Part shown: one piece after another, positions 1-9,490 of the stretch | How positions within the stretch are numbered: position 1 is the first letter of the stretch | Layout: every line of letters starts with the position of its first letter | Source: JBHJGM01 sp050331815 | GTDB taxonomy: Bacteria; Verrucomicrobiota; Verrucomicrobiia; Opitutales; JBHJGM01 | Reading direction: 5' to 3' | Length of the DNA stretch: 64,000 nt | NCBI GenBank assembly: GCA_050331815.1 | Contig: JBHJGM010000013.1 | Coordinates: 1 to 64,000, forward strand | Notes under the pieces: model-generated | What the model saw: the letters and a program-made list of their open reading frames with translations, nothing else | Databases searched by the model: none | Told to the model about the DNA's origin: nothing | Translations under genes and position numbers: made by a program

Positions 1-239
1 CCTTCGACGGTGCCCTCGGGTAGTTTCGCAAAGGCGTCGTTTGTCGGAGCAAAGACTGTGAATGAGCCTTCGCCCGCGAGGGTGTCAACGAGGCCGGCCG
101 TTTTCAGCGCGGTAACCAGCGTCGAGAAGTTTTCGTCAGAGACGGCAATTTCCGCAATGGAGGGCTTATGTTTATCGCCCGCGAGGAGGATGGCAGGCGC
201 AAGCAGCGCCGCGGTCATGAGTGCTAGTGTGGTTTTCAT
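1..239 (-). CDS. Fasciclin (FAS1) domain secreted protein, 3' part cut by window edge
   Basis: Reading leftwards from an ATG at 237-239, the frame stays open to the window edge. It begins with a signal-peptide-like stretch (MKTTLALMTAALLAPAILLA) ending near residue 20. The start of a FAS1 domain follows, with the family-typical phrases FSTLVTALKTAGL and FTVFAPTNDAFAKLP. FAS1 domains are secreted adhesion or carbohydrate-associated modules. Only about 79 codons are visible, so length and any further domains are unknown. No clear Shine-Dalgarno precedes the ATG. It diverges from the photolyase gene. Confidence 0.85.
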   Translation of the reverse strand, partial: MKTTLALMTAALLAPAILLAGDKHKPSIAEIAVSDENFSTLVTALKTAGLVDTLAGEGSFTVFAPTNDAFAKLPEGTVE

Positions 240-571
240 AATGTTGTGTGTAGTTTGTAATGTTGAATTAATCACTATGCGTTCCCGTTCGGATGCCAAA
301 GACGACGGGGGCACGTACACACGACGGCAAGGGGGATCAGATCACTTGCGCAAACCGCCCTTCAACAAGTGCTTGCAGCATTAAAAAAGTGCAGGTGTAA
401 GGCCCGAAAAACCTTCGGAGTCGGTCAAATTTTCCGGAAGTTTCGTTTGTTCCAAAAACTTTAAGGGCGAATTGCGCGGTTGGCAGAGGCCTCCCTTTCA
501 AGATGCACCGACAGGCGCCCTCGATTTGACTCCTGTTTGCGAGATCGCCGGTCCGTGTGTAGGTCAGTTCC
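240..571. other. Intergenic region between divergent genes
   Basis: This 332-base stretch separates the fasciclin gene (leftward) from the photolyase gene (rightward). It must hold promoters for both, but I could not pick out convincing -35/-10 pairs. I see no tRNA-like T-loop and no strong hairpin. Short open frames cross it on both strands but have no recognisable protein features. Confidence 0.5.
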
Positions 572-2164
572 ATGGCGCGCAAAAAGATGACTCAGGACAA
601 GGCTCGACGGCTCGGTATCGTGCTAGGCGATCAACTCGATGGCGACTCCTCCCTTTTCAAGCGGTTGGAAAAAGAAAGCGACGCGCTGTGGATGGCGGAG
701 GTTGCCGAGGAAACCGAGCACGTCTGGGCGCATAAACTGCGCGTGGCCTACTTCTTTACGGCGATGCGGCACTTCTGCCAGGAACTGCGCAGTCGTGACT
801 GGAAGGTTTTCTACGAGGAACTACCGCAGCAGCCTTCGCGGGATCGCGGTCGTTCGTTCAAAGAGTTGCTTGAAAAGGATCTGGCCAAGCTAAAGCCCGA
901 GAAGGTGCTGATCGTTGAGCCCGGGGACTGGCGCGTGCGCGCGCAGATTCGGGAGGCCTGCGAAACGGCCGGGGTAGAACTGGAGATCCTCGAGGACACG
1001 CATTTTTTCTGCGGGCTCGAAGAGTTTCGGGATTACGCCGAGGGGCGCAAGGGCCTCGTGCTGGAGACCTTCTACAGGCAACTGCGCAAGAAACATGACG
1101 TGCTGCTGGAAGAAGGCGGCAAACCAACTGGCGGTGAGTGGAACTACGATACCGACAACCGCGAAACCTTTGGCAAGGACGGGCCCGGCACTCTGCCGGA
1201 CCTGCCCAAAAACGCGCCCGATAAGACCACGCAAGCCGTACTGGACCTGGTCGAAGCGCGCTTTAACGACCATCCCGGCAAGCTTGACCATTTTGATCTA
1301 CCCGTCACAAGAAAAGACGCCCTCAAGTACTTCGACGATTTCCTCGCGCACCGGCTGGAAAATTTCGGGACCTATCAGGATGCCATGTGGACCGAGGCCC
1401 GCTTTCTTTACCACAGCCGTATCTCGGTGCTTTTGAACGTAAAACTGCTCAATCCGCGCGAAGTGGTCCAAAAGGCCATCCAGGCGTACGAGGACGGCAA
1501 CGCCCCACTCAATTCGGTGGAGGGCTTTGTACGGCAGGTCCTGGGCTGGCGCGAATTTATCCGCGGCGTCTATTGGCTGAAGATGCCGGAGTACGCCGAG
1601 TTGAACGCGCTGGAGCACGAGGAAGCCGTGCCGGGATTTTTCTGGGACGGCGACACGGAGATGGCCTGTTGCCGCGATGCCATGGAGAATGTATTGAATC
1701 ATGGATACGCGCATCACATTCAGCGCCTGATGGTGCTCGGGCTGTTCGCGCAGATCTACGGCGCACACCCACGGCGCTTCCACGAATGGCACATGGCGAT
1801 GTACCTCGACGCGGTTGACTGGGTTTCACTGCCCAACGCACTGGGCATGTCGCAGTACGGCGATGGCGGCGTGGTGGCAACGAAGCCGTATTGCGCATCG
1901 GGTAACTATATTAAGCGCATGGGCAACTACTGCACTCAGTGTAAGTACAACCCCTCCAAGTCGACCGGCGACGACGCCTGCCCGTTCACCGTTTTCTACT
2001 GGGATTTCCTCGCGCGGCACCACAAGCGTTTTGAGAACAACCGGCGCATGACCTTTCAGGTGAAAAACCTCGAGCGCAAAGACCCCGGAGAACTCAAAAA
2101 GATTCGCCAGAAAGCCGACGAGTTGCGCGAGGCCTTACGTCCGGCCGCAGCGCCGGGTTCCTGA
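572..2164 (+). CDS. Iron-sulfur bacterial cryptochrome/(6-4) photolyase (FeS-BCP, PhrB/CryB-like)
   Basis: The 530-residue protein fits the FeS-BCP family, which repairs (6-4) photoproducts in DNA with light, using FAD, an antenna chromophore and a 4Fe-4S cluster. The N-terminal Rossmann region contains LGIVLGDQLD near residues 14-23. The C-terminal half has the family hallmarks: a Cys followed by HGYAHHIQRLM, then YCTQC, then ACPFTVFYWDFL. Together these supply the four cluster cysteines and the His region near the flavin. Length is normal for the family. A second in-frame ATG five codons downstream is an alternative start. It stands alone and converges on the permease gene, 16 bases from its stop. 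Confidence 0.9.
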   Translation: MARKKMTQDKARRLGIVLGDQLDGDSSLFKRLEKESDALWMAEVAEETEHVWAHKLRVAYFFTAMRHFCQELRSRDWKVFYEELPQQPSRDRGRSFKELLEKDLAKLKPEKVLIVEPGDWRVRAQIREACETAGVELEILEDTHFFCGLEEFRDYAEGRKGLVLETFYRQLRKKHDVLLEEGGKPTGGEWNYDTDNRETFGKDGPGTLPDLPKNAPDKTTQAVLDLVEARFNDHPGKLDHFDLPVTRKDALKYFDDFLAHRLENFGTYQDAMWTEARFLYHSRISVLLNVKLLNPREVVQKAIQAYEDGNAPLNSVEGFVRQVLGWREFIRGVYWLKMPEYAELNALEHEEAVPGFFWDGDTEMACCRDAMENVLNHGYAHHIQRLMVLGLFAQIYGAHPRRFHEWHMAMYLDAVDWVSLPNALGMSQYGDGGVVATKPYCASGNYIKRMGNYCTQCKYNPSKSTGDDACPFTVFYWDFLARHHKRFENNRRMTFQVKNLERKDPGELKKIRQKADELREALRPAAAPGS

Positions 2165-2180
2165 TACAACTCGTCTGCCT

Positions 2181-3272
2181 TTACGACGCATGTTCGCTAG
2201 GCTTGAGCACCCCCGCTTTCATGCCCAAGTCTCGCCAGGGTATCAGCACGAACGCCAGTAGCAAGAGCAGCAGCACCGCCGAGGCATCGCCCAGCCAGCC
2301 CGGCAGCAAGCTGTCGTGCGCATGATTGGCCGCATCGAGGGTACCCGCGTAGAACTGGTTAAAAATCCAGCCGAACAGCCAGGCCGACAGCACCAGCCCG
2401 CTGATGTAAACAATCGTGGAGCGCCGGCCCAGCGTCGTCCAAAGCGTGGTGATCGTGGCGGCGTTGGTGGCGGGGCCGGTGATCAAAAAGACGAGCACCG
2501 CGCCCGGCGACACACCCGCATGCAACAAAGCCAGACCCACTGGAATCGAGGCGGTTGAGCAGACGTAAAACGGCACCGAAAGCGCGGTGATCAACACCAG
2601 CGAAAGAAGGCCCTGGCCGGCGATGCGAGTCAGATCGCCCTCGGGGATCAGTTGCACGATCAGCGCGGCCAGCAGCAAACCAAAAAGCAGTGCGCGACCG
2701 ATTTCTCGCGGCATCGTGATCCACCCGTAGCGTGCCATTTCGGACACGCTGCGGGCGTTGGAACTTTTGACAGGCTGCGTTTCATCTGCACAGCCGCTGT
2801 CGGCAGGCTCCATTGAGCAACAGCCGTTCGCTGATTTCGGTTGGACGCGGTCTTTGGGCTCGCTGCCCAGCCACTCTACGAACAGGCCGTTGAGCCAGCC
2901 GGTCACAAATGCCGCGACGACACGCACGCCGGTGAAGATGGGCCCCAGCAGCGCAAAGGTGGCGGCGATGCTGTCGACACCCGTTTGCGGCGTTGAGGTG
3001 AGGAAGGCCGTCGTCGCGCCTCGGGAAGCGCCGCGCTCACGCAGGGAAGCCGCCACGGGCAGCACACCACAAGAGCACAGCGGCATCGGTACGCCCACCA
3101 GCGTGGCCCGAAAAACCGAGGCCAGACGCCCTCCTCCAAGGTGCCGCTGAACGAACGAGCGCGTCAGCCAACCCGACAACACGCCCGCCACCGCAAAGCC
3201 CAGCAGGAGGTACGGGGCCATCTCCGCGGTGACGTCCCGGAGCGTTTGTAGGTAGCGCAGTATCCAGTCCAC
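2181..3272 (-). CDS. SO_0444-type metal (Cu/Zn) efflux permease
   Basis: This 363-residue polytopic membrane protein belongs to the DUF318/ArsP-type permease superfamily. The signature is VPMPLCSCGVLPVAASLRERG around residues 60-80, followed by TTAFLTSTPQTGVDSI. The CSCG motif is typical of the group annotated as SO_0444 Cu/Zn efflux transporters. About eight hydrophobic segments are split by a polar central loop (near residues 145-175) containing further cysteines (NGCCSMEP, DSGCADE), which could bind metal. The ATG at 3272 is the natural start. The substrate is inferred from the family, not shown by context. Confidence 0.8.
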   Translation of the reverse strand: MDWILRYLQTLRDVTAEMAPYLLLGFAVAGVLSGWLTRSFVQRHLGGGRLASVFRATLVGVPMPLCSCGVLPVAASLRERGASRGATTAFLTSTPQTGVDSIAATFALLGPIFTGVRVVAAFVTGWLNGLFVEWLGSEPKDRVQPKSANGCCSMEPADSGCADETQPVKSSNARSVSEMARYGWITMPREIGRALLFGLLLAALIVQLIPEGDLTRIAGQGLLSLVLITALSVPFYVCSTASIPVGLALLHAGVSPGAVLVFLITGPATNAATITTLWTTLGRRSTIVYISGLVLSAWLFGWIFNQFYAGTLDAANHAHDSLLPGWLGDASAVLLLLLLAFVLIPWRDLGMKAGVLKPSEHAS

Positions 3273-3341
3273 ACTTACAACCTACGCGGTGCGCCGTGTG
3301 AGGCAAGGGTTGGCCGCAGGCCCAGCAGGCCCGTCGTTGAC

Positions 3342-5447
3342 TCAGTAATTCACCCAGCCGGACACCCCAAAGACTTGCGGCTCACCCACGGCCCCCGCGC
3401 CAAAGGGCGGCGCCACCGAGATGCCCGGCGTGATGCTTGTGAAGTAAGCGCGGTCCAGCAGGTTGCGAGCGAAGACCGAAAAGCCGAATTGCTCGCGTTC
3501 ATAGCGAACGGCCAGGTCCACAATCGCGTACTCACTCTGGCGAAAGGCGGTTGTGTTTACCTCGTCAAAGTAGGTTTCGCCCAGGGCGGTCACCCCAGCG
3601 GTGACGGACAACTCGCGCAGCAGGCGGACGGTACCCGCGACCCGGGCCGTATAACGCGGGGTGTAGGGCAGCCGATTGTCGTCGAGGCTGGCCCCGGTGA
3701 ACGGGTCGATGAAGTCGTCGAAGCGCGCATCGTTGTAGCCGGCGTTGGCCTCCAGCGTGACGCGCCAGTGCGGCTCGTACCACACGCTGGCTTCCACCCC
3801 GTGGGAGATCGCTTCATCGGCGTTGACCACGATGAAGTTCGTGGAGAGCGGCACCGAGCGCTCAAACTGGTAGTCGCGGCTGCGGATGTAGAAAATCGTG
3901 AACGAGGCCTCGAGCGGAATCTCCTTGGGCTTCACGACAAAGCCGGCTTCTGCGTGGAAAGACTGCTCGTTGTCAAACTGCGCCAACGGCTGTTCGGCAA
4001 AGCCGGAAAAACCGCCCGGCTTGTAAGCCAGCGCGGTGTTGGCAAAGAGCGAAAGCGTCGGCAGCACGTCCACCTCCAGGCCCAGGTCGATCGCGCCGTT
4101 GTAAAAGGTGGCTCCGTCGCCAAAGGCGCTGGCCCCAAACAACGAGGTAAAGGTGCGGTCGATCTCGGCGTGATTGACTTCCCCACGCGCCCCCAAGCGC
4201 AGGCGCGCCTGCTCGGTCCACGGGATGACCACGTTACCAAAAACCGCGAGGGCGTATTCCTCGATTGAATACGCAGTCGTTTCAGTCAGCAGGGGCGGCA
4301 GGCCCATGATGCCCGGGTTGGGCAGGCCGCGCACCGACTCGTTGTCGTTGTCCGCGTAGAGGCCAAACACGCCAACGCGCCATTCGAGCGGATCCCCTTC
4401 GAGCGACTCCAGGCGAAACTCCTGAGTCCATTGGCGGCGTTGCTGGCGAATCTCCGAGGTCAGCAAGGTTGCCGGGGTGAAGTCCAAATCGACGGTGGAG
4501 GGGTCGAGTTCCCAGAACTGCCGGGCGGTGATCGACTTGAATTGCGCGGTGCCAAATTCGCGCCGGAGACGCACCGACTGCAGGTCACGGTCGATGTTGG
4601 TTTCGCCTTCGAACTCTGAGGCCACCAGGAAAGAGCCGGGGCCGTTGGCCAGGGGCACCAGCACCTGGCTGCCGTCGCGAATGCGGTCGACCTCCAGCGA
4701 AACGGTCACGTCGAAGTCCTCGCCCGGGGCGTACTTGACCTTCAGGCGGCCCCCGTACGATTCACGGGTGTCGGTTTCGTCACCGAGCGTCGAGTTGAGC
4801 ACAAATCCGTCGCGGTCCTCAAAAAAGCCAAACAGGCTGAAGGAAAACGGCGAAGTGCCCTCGCGGAAAGGCACCGGACCGAGCGGTCCGCTGATCAGGC
4901 CCGAAACGCGGCGCTGGTCGAACGTGGCGTAGCTGGCCTGGGCGCGCGTGCGCCAAAAATCAGTAGGCCCGAGCGTCTGCACATCGATGAGGGCGGCCTG
5001 GCTGTTGCGCCCGTAGCGTGTGCCTTGAGGGCCGACCAGAAACAGGCTGCGCTCGAGGTCGGCCAGGTTGCGCGCGGCGGCAAAGGTTGCCCCGACCGGC
5101 ACGTCGTCGATGTAAAAAGCCGTGGCCGGATTGCTGAAAAAAAGCGTGTTGGCCAGCCCGCGCACGGTCACGATGTCGCCGAAGGAACGTGTGCCGGTAT
5201 CAGCGGCGAAGAAGTTGGGCACCGCCCCTTCGTACGTGTTCAGCCCGTCGAAGGGATTGACCGTGTCGTCAAAGTACAGCGGCGAAACCGGTGGCGAAGA
5301 GATGGGCTGGATCGACTGGGCGCGGACCTCCATCGGGTCCAGGTCGAAGGCATCGCCGGGCGAAACCTGTGCACCAAGCGGCGCAATCGCCAGTAGCGTA
5401 GATAAACTATAGAATGATACGGCAAGAGGGAAGGGCTTAATTGGCAT
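3342..5447 (-). CDS. TonB-dependent outer-membrane receptor
   Basis: The 701-residue protein has an N-terminal signal (hydrophobic run ending near LGAQ, residue 26), a plug domain and a long beta-barrel. Plug features include DIVTVRGLAN near residue 93 and GPQGTRYGRNSQAALIDVQT near residues 138-157. The barrel shows alternating hydrophobic strands and ends in an aromatic residue (GWVNY). Such receptors import large or scarce ligands, such as metal chelates, cobalamin or glycans, using TonB energy. The start overlaps the end of the preceding gene by 11 bases. It is the last gene of the predicted long operon, so it may take up the product of that locus. The ligand cannot be read from the sequence. 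Confidence 0.88.
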   Translation of the reverse strand: MPIKPFPLAVSFYSLSTLLAIAPLGAQVSPGDAFDLDPMEVRAQSIQPISSPPVSPLYFDDTVNPFDGLNTYEGAVPNFFAADTGTRSFGDIVTVRGLANTLFFSNPATAFYIDDVPVGATFAAARNLADLERSLFLVGPQGTRYGRNSQAALIDVQTLGPTDFWRTRAQASYATFDQRRVSGLISGPLGPVPFREGTSPFSFSLFGFFEDRDGFVLNSTLGDETDTRESYGGRLKVKYAPGEDFDVTVSLEVDRIRDGSQVLVPLANGPGSFLVASEFEGETNIDRDLQSVRLRREFGTAQFKSITARQFWELDPSTVDLDFTPATLLTSEIRQQRRQWTQEFRLESLEGDPLEWRVGVFGLYADNDNESVRGLPNPGIMGLPPLLTETTAYSIEEYALAVFGNVVIPWTEQARLRLGARGEVNHAEIDRTFTSLFGASAFGDGATFYNGAIDLGLEVDVLPTLSLFANTALAYKPGGFSGFAEQPLAQFDNEQSFHAEAGFVVKPKEIPLEASFTIFYIRSRDYQFERSVPLSTNFIVVNADEAISHGVEASVWYEPHWRVTLEANAGYNDARFDDFIDPFTGASLDDNRLPYTPRYTARVAGTVRLLRELSVTAGVTALGETYFDEVNTTAFRQSEYAIVDLAVRYEREQFGFSVFARNLLDRAYFTSITPGISVAPPFGAGAVGEPQVFGVSGWVNY

Positions 5448-6111
5448 GCGAGGCAGGGCGGGTTACGGTAAGGTCGTCAAATTGTATCGGCAGGCTGGCA
5501 AACGGTCGGCCCCAGACCGCCGGGCGTCCGGCACGTGGGGGATCCTTGTCCACAAAGGTCAGCTCGACCGCGGCTTGTCCCGGCTGGCTGGCTTCGCCCC
5601 TGAGCGTCAGACCTGCATCGGCTTTTTCGACCCGCAGGCTCAAGGTGGTCCAGGTGTCGCGCTGCCAGCGAAAAGGCACCTGCGCCAGGTCTTCGGTGCC
5701 ACGTGAAAGCACCAGCGCCCGCGCCGAGGCACGCACCGTCAATCGGTAACCACGCGCCCCCAGCGCGCCCACCGCAAACTCCGGCAGACGCCGTCCACGA
5801 GCCCCGGCAAAGACCCGCGTACGCACCTCGAACGGGGCCACCATGCGCGGGCCGTAGAGCGCGCCGAAGTCGCCCAACGGACTGCCGGGCAGTTCGGCCA
5901 GCCCGTTGCCTTCGACTCGGTTGAAGAAAAACTCACCGTCGAGGATGAACAGATCGTCTAGGTTCGCATCGTCGGTGGCGTCCCAGGAAAGTGAATACGT
6001 AGTCACCCATTCTTCCGCTTCGGGAGCCTCCCGCGCGGGCTCTTCGGCGGTCACGGTGAGAGTCTGCATCAGGCCTGCCAAGAGAAGACAGCTGCGGCGG
6101 TAGGGTTGCAT
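5437..6111 (-). CDS. Secreted jelly-roll (LamG/DUF1080-like) protein of unknown role
   Basis: The ATG at 6111 gives 224 residues with a signal peptide (RRSCLLLAGLMQTLTVTAEE). An upstream in-frame ATG at 6174 would run into the preceding permease gene and is less likely. The mature part reads as one concanavalin-like sandwich: a statement strand (TYSLSWDATD), a hydrophobic core and a closing strand IQFDDLTVTRP typical of DUF1080 or 3-keto-disaccharide-hydrolase-like folds. I see no catalytic residues. The closing strand resembles the C-terminal module of the propeller protein at 25468-27834 (VYFDNLKIYP). It sits between the ABC permease (19 bases away) and the receptor (overlapping), so it probably acts in the periplasm with them. 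Confidence 0.6.
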   Translation of the reverse strand: MQPYRRSCLLLAGLMQTLTVTAEEPAREAPEAEEWVTTYSLSWDATDDANLDDLFILDGEFFFNRVEGNGLAELPGSPLGDFGALYGPRMVAPFEVRTRVFAGARGRRLPEFAVGALGARGYRLTVRASARALVLSRGTEDLAQVPFRWQRDTWTTLSLRVEKADAGLTLRGEASQPGQAAVELTFVDKDPPRAGRPAVWGRPFASLPIQFDDLTVTRPASHAN

Positions 6112-6130
6112 GCTTCTGTACTGGTACGGG

Positions 6131-9100
6131 TTATTCCTCGCGTAAAGCGTCAAAGGAGACCGCCCGCAGGCCACTCGCCACGGCCAGGCGCACCGCCATC
6201 CAGGCCGCCAGCGCCGTCAACAGGCCCAGACTGATAGCCAGCCAGGGAATCTGGCCGGGCTGAAGGAGGCTCAACGCCGGCAGGATGGCCAAGAGCGCGG
6301 TCAGCAAGCCGCTGCCCAGACCGATACCGATCAGCCAGAGTGCCTCGCGCCGCAGTAAGGCGGCCACCAACTTGCGCTGGAAACCAGTTGCTTGCAGGAG
6401 TGCAAGCTCACCGCGACGCTCCAAAACATTTCTCAGGACAACCAAGCCCAGCGAGGCCGTGCCCAGCACCACGCCCAGCCCACCCAGCGCTTGAAAGATG
6501 GCGATGTAGCTGTTTTCCACGGCGTTGAAGCGCGCCAGCCGCTGCGCTGTCGAGGTCACGGCAAAACCGTAGTCACCCAGAGCCCGGCTGAGTTCGGCGG
6601 CGACCTGCGCCTCGGCTTCCGGCGGGGTCTGAAGCAAAAACAGGCTGTGGCCTTCAAGACCGGGAAAGGCCTTCAGCAACGCAGTCTGGTCCACGATCAC
6701 ACTTCCTTGAAACACGCTGTCCTTCACGGAGGCGACCAGACGCAGCGTGAAATTGTTCCCCTTTTCGTCGGCCAGTTGAAGATCGGCACCGAGCGGCAAC
6801 TTCAGCGACCACAGCAAGGTATCGCGGTCGACAATAGCGGGCAGCACGCCTTCGGGCAGTGTGGCCTGCAACGCCGACCAATCCGCCGGAATATCCGAGA
6901 TCGCCTGCGCAAAGGTAAAGCGGTCGCGCAGGGCCGCCGGGTCCACGCCAAGGATGCGCGGCTGCTGCGCCTGGCTGAGATTCAAACAGGAAGCTTCATC
7001 GCCAGCCACCAAGCGAAAGGGCACGCTCTCTACGGCGCCCAGCAGCGACTCCGGCAGACCGTATTCGGAAGCGGCGTCCGGATCGCCCAGAGCCACCGGC
7101 AGCGGGACCGCCGTCTCCGCCAGCAGGTTAAAACCGCCGGCCCCGGAAGCAGGTGCGCGCACCTCGGGCTGCGCTGGCTGCAGGAAGGCTCCAGCCCCGA
7201 CGACCATGAACACTCCCGCCCCGAGCGCACCGGCCACCGTCAAACTGCGACCGCGCCGGCGTGCGTTGTTCAGCCGCGCCAGGCCGGCAAACGTAGGCGG
7301 GGCCGCCGCTGCCGAGCGTACCCCCGTCAAGGCAGCTCCCAAAGTCAGACCACCCAACAGCAGGGCAAAGGCACTGCTGAAATAAAGCGCAGGATTGAAC
7401 GGCTGCGTCGCCGACCAGCCCAGCAAACCCAAACCCGTCAACCAGCACACTCCCGAGGCCATCAGCCAGCGCCGCCCTGACTTCGCCACATGCAGCGGAT
7501 CCGTTGGGCCTGCCTCGCCCCGCAGCGCATGGACCGGATCGACCCGCAGCAGCCGCCAACTGACCAGTGCCAGCGCCAGCAGAGCCAGCCCCACATTGAC
7601 AAAAAATGCCATTGGCAGGTTTGCCCAGCCCACGTGCAGCGACAGCCCGACTCCGCCCGCGGCCGAGGACCAGATTGAGTTCAGCCCGGCCAGGATCCCC
7701 ACTGCGAGGCCCACGCCAAGCGGCAGCCCGAGCAGCGAACCAAGGCAAACCAGCAGCCCGCCTTCCTCCAAAAAATGTGCGCGCACCTGCCGCCGTGTCC
7801 AGCCGACGGCGCGAAGCATGCCCAACTCAGGTGTCCGCTGCGTCAGGTTGAAGACGAACAGCAGCGCACTAAGCGCCAGCGCCGCCACGATCAAAAAGAA
7901 GCTGAAGCCGCCCAGCAGACCTCCAAAGTCGTTGGGCGGTTTGGCCGCGGCCAGCGCTTCTTCGGCAAAGGCCAGCGTGACGAACCCCAGAGCCTGCGGG
8001 GAGAGGTCGCGGGACAAGCGCTGCGCGATCTGGCTTGATGAAAGCGCGTCCTCAGTTCCCGTCGAAAATCGGTAACTGGTCACCGCGCCCCAGCGGTTGC
8101 CCCACAGCCGCTGACCCGTCTCCAGCGCAATGAAAGCCTTGGGACTGCCCCGCCACTCATCCCAGTAATCTTCATCCTTGTCGCGCACGCGGTCCAGGTC
8201 GACCGGCGCGCCGGTTTCCCAATCGCGGCAGTTGTCGGCGTCGGCCAGTCCCGGAAACTCGGGCATCCACAGCGGATCAGCCTGAGGCGCACGCATGGGC
8301 AGCACAGCGCGTATCGTGAAAGTGGATACGTCCTCTCGCAGCCCACCGCCAGGCTCCGGCACAAAGTAGGCCATGCTCAGCGAATCACCCACCCCCACCC
8401 CGAGATCATCGGCCAGCCACTGGTTGATCACGGTTTCGGCGGGCTGCAAGTCATCGGGAATGAAGCCGACGCTGGCCGGGTTTACCGCCGTGGCCATGGA
8501 GTACGGGGTGGCCCGATCATTCGCCTTCAGCGAATTGACGAAGTAAGTCAGCACCGCATGCCCTTCGGGAAAAGTCGCGCGCACGTGCTCCAAAAGGGGT
8601 GTATCCAGAAAAATATTACGCGCCAGGATCTCCCACTCCCCAGTGGCTTCGACACGGCGGACGCTGAAACCGGCATCGGTCGCGGTGAAGTCACGCTTCA
8701 GCCTGTCTGCGGGCTTCCCTTGGCTGGAGACCTGAATGGGCGGATAGCGCGAGGCAGCCGGAGGTGGCCGTCCGGCCAGAATCAGATTGGCCGCAGGGAG
8801 CTCGTGACTCGGATCTGCGGCGTTCGTCACTTTGACATCGAGGAGATCCTGCAGCGTCTGCCGGGGCAAAAACAGCGACGGCACCGGCAGCGGCGAATTG
8901 ACCAGGCTGAAGCGCCCGAACTCAGAATCGCTCACGATGCGCTGCACGGTCACCCGCAGCCGGGCCACCGAGGCACCGCCATCGGCCAGCGGCGCATCGC
9001 GAGAGATGACCGACGGCAGGCGTACGGCAATAACCACACGCTCGCCTGGCTCCAGCTCAATTTGCTCCGCCAACGCCGCATTTACAAAAGCGGAGCGATC

Positions 9101-9490
9101 CGCCTCGAAGGTGAGCTCCCCAGGTACCGGTGCCAGTTGCCAGAACGATGTTTCCGCTCCGACAATCTGCACCTGGTTGGCCCGCCGCTCGCCGCCATCG
9201 GCAGCCACGGACCCCTGCGCCAGAATGGCGGGACTATACCTCAGGTTGTCCTTGCCGCCGCTTTCAACTTCGCCCAACTCCGCTCGAAAAAAACGGTCCT
9301 GCCCCAGAAAGAGCGTATCCACAGCGCCAATACGTAACTGGGCCTGCGCCCGCAAGGTTTCGTTGACCGAATGGCCGACCACCAGCGCACATGCGATCAA
9401 CGCCGTCGACAGCGCAGCCCCGAGGCAGACCCCGAAGTGCGTGCGGCGAAAAAAAACCAGGCCGCGTACCATCAGCGCGAAACGGCTCAT
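6131..9490 (-). CDS. Large ABC transporter permease, FtsX/MacB/LolC type
   Basis: This 1119-residue protein has an N-terminal membrane helix (residues ~18-38), a periplasmic domain of about 500 residues, and two clusters of membrane helices separated by a second periplasmic domain. After the first cluster, ELGMLRAVGWTRRQVRAHFLEEG is the FtsX-type coupling motif, and ELALLQATGFQRKLVAALLRREAL repeats it near the C-terminus. It is therefore an internally duplicated FtsX permease. Such proteins do not move solute through a pore. They extract lipids or hydrophobic molecules or drive periplasmic partners. Its ATG overlaps the stop of the ATPase gene (ATGA, 9487-9490), which fits a two-gene transporter. 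Co-operonic biosynthetic genes suggest product export. Confidence 0.85.
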   Translation of the reverse strand: MSRFALMVRGLVFFRRTHFGVCLGAALSTALIACALVVGHSVNETLRAQAQLRIGAVDTLFLGQDRFFRAELGEVESGGKDNLRYSPAILAQGSVAADGGERRANQVQIVGAETSFWQLAPVPGELTFEADRSAFVNAALAEQIELEPGERVVIAVRLPSVISRDAPLADGGASVARLRVTVQRIVSDSEFGRFSLVNSPLPVPSLFLPRQTLQDLLDVKVTNAADPSHELPAANLILAGRPPPAASRYPPIQVSSQGKPADRLKRDFTATDAGFSVRRVEATGEWEILARNIFLDTPLLEHVRATFPEGHAVLTYFVNSLKANDRATPYSMATAVNPASVGFIPDDLQPAETVINQWLADDLGVGVGDSLSMAYFVPEPGGGLREDVSTFTIRAVLPMRAPQADPLWMPEFPGLADADNCRDWETGAPVDLDRVRDKDEDYWDEWRGSPKAFIALETGQRLWGNRWGAVTSYRFSTGTEDALSSSQIAQRLSRDLSPQALGFVTLAFAEEALAAAKPPNDFGGLLGGFSFFLIVAALALSALLFVFNLTQRTPELGMLRAVGWTRRQVRAHFLEEGGLLVCLGSLLGLPLGVGLAVGILAGLNSIWSSAAGGVGLSLHVGWANLPMAFFVNVGLALLALALVSWRLLRVDPVHALRGEAGPTDPLHVAKSGRRWLMASGVCWLTGLGLLGWSATQPFNPALYFSSAFALLLGGLTLGAALTGVRSAAAAPPTFAGLARLNNARRRGRSLTVAGALGAGVFMVVGAGAFLQPAQPEVRAPASGAGGFNLLAETAVPLPVALGDPDAASEYGLPESLLGAVESVPFRLVAGDEASCLNLSQAQQPRILGVDPAALRDRFTFAQAISDIPADWSALQATLPEGVLPAIVDRDTLLWSLKLPLGADLQLADEKGNNFTLRLVASVKDSVFQGSVIVDQTALLKAFPGLEGHSLFLLQTPPEAEAQVAAELSRALGDYGFAVTSTAQRLARFNAVENSYIAIFQALGGLGVVLGTASLGLVVLRNVLERRGELALLQATGFQRKLVAALLRREALWLIGIGLGSGLLTALLAILPALSLLQPGQIPWLAISLGLLTALAAWMAVRLAVASGLRAVSFDALREE

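Noticed and set aside
10..384. Plus-strand open frame at the window start
   Set aside because: It is antisense to the fasciclin gene, whose signal peptide and FAS1 motifs are clear.
472..735. Short plus-strand frame before the photolyase gene
   Set aside because: It overlaps the photolyase coding frame out of phase and has no features.
6392..7480. Plus-strand open frame inside the ABC permease gene
   Set aside because: It is a shadow frame; its sequence is polar and low complexity with no domain.
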